In this document: piece after piece, positions 6,607-6,767 of the stretch
Position numbering within the stretch: the first letter of the stretch is position 1
Layout: every line of letters begins with the position of its first letter
Assembly: GCA_043800975.1 (NCBI GenBank)
Contig: JAZDMK010000268.1
Location: forward strand, 1-6,767
Source of the DNA: JAZDMK01 sp043800975
GTDB lineage: Bacteria > Bacteroidota > Bacteroidia > Bacteroidales > JAHJDW01
Length of the DNA stretch: 6,767 nt
Direction of reading: 5' to 3'
Made by a program: the position numbers and the translations under genes
Notes under the pieces: model-generated
Seen by the model: the letters and a program-made list of their open reading frames with translations, nothing else
The model's database searches: none
Told to the model about the DNA's origin: nothing

Positions 6607-6614
6607 AGAACAAC

Positions 6615-6767
6615 ATGCGAAAAGCTCTGCGCTTCGTGCCAATTGCTGCTCTTGCGCTCACGATGCTTCTCATCTCAGCTTGCAATAAGATTACGGAATT
6701 AAATAAAAATCCCAACGAAACGCTTACAACTGATTCTGAATATTTGTTTCGTTATTCATTGAAGCAG
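6615..6767 (+). CDS. SusD/RagB family outer-membrane lipoprotein, N-terminal part
   Basis: The first 51 codons are present, and the window edge cuts the gene. The product starts MRKALRF, has a hydrophobic signal stretch and a lipobox I-S-A-C with the lipidated cysteine at residue 23. Residues 24-35 (NKITELNKNPNE) match the typical SusD-family opening, where an N-x-NPN motif follows the cysteine, and SEYLFRYSLKQ fits the first helix. The NPN pattern and gene position suggest the SusD-like_2/RagB-type group. The protein should cap the adjacent transporter and capture its substrate at the cell surface. The start at 6615 gives a normal lipoprotein signal. The same frame is open back to ATGs at 6429 and 6432, which would add about 61 residues of repeat-derived sequence and bury the lipobox, so they are less likely. 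No good Shine-Dalgarno precedes 6615. Confidence 0.88.
   Translation, partial: MRKALRFVPIAALALTMLLISACNKITELNKNPNETLTTDSEYLFRYSLKQ

Noticed and set aside
6479..6715. 78-aa minus-strand reading frame over the repeat gap
   Set aside because: It covers the repeats and the antisense of the lipoprotein signal region, has no recognisable domain, and conflicts with a well-supported gene.

Overview
The window looks like chromosomal DNA of a Bacteroidota species. It carries a cargo protein with a type IX secretion (T9SS) C-terminal sorting domain. It also carries a SusC/RagA TonB-dependent transporter followed by the start of a SusD/RagB lipoprotein. Its candidate promoters fit the Bacteroidota TTG / TAnnTTTG form, and most starts lack a strong Shine-Dalgarno sequence. 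All supported genes lie on the + strand.

Layout. Bases 1-150 hold seven 21-bp tandem units. In frame 1 they read as a heptad-repeat peptide ending at a TAG exactly where the repeat ends, probably the C-terminus of a gene that starts before the window. Bases 151-380 are intergenic, with two hairpins, a 25-bp copy of the 3' end of the next gene and a candidate promoter. Bases 381-2480 encode a secreted protein of 699 aa with 13 Asp-box (YCF48/BNR-like) propeller motifs and a T9SS sorting domain. Bases 2601-3044 encode a 147-aa secreted protein of unknown family. Bases 3045-3226 form a regulatory interval with two candidate promoters flanking a 12-bp perfect palindrome. Bases 3227-6424 encode a 1065-aa SusC/RagA transporter. 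Bases 6425-6614 are a gap filled with short direct repeats, and 6615-6767 is the first 51 codons of a SusD-family lipoprotein, cut by the window edge.

The SusC and SusD proteins should form one outer-membrane uptake complex, with the lipoprotein as a lid over the transporter barrel. No degradative enzyme or named regulator is in view, so the substrate cannot be told. The Asp-box protein and the small secreted protein each have their own candidate promoter and need not belong to the transporter operon.

The most unusual signal is at the SusC/SusD junction. A good Shine-Dalgarno sequence and an ATGCG sit 42 bp after the transporter gene, but the lipoprotein starts 148 bp further on at a second ATGCG, with repeat DNA between. 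This looks like a repeat insertion at the start codon that separated the gene from its ribosome binding site. I found no strong candidate for a wholly new multi-gene system.
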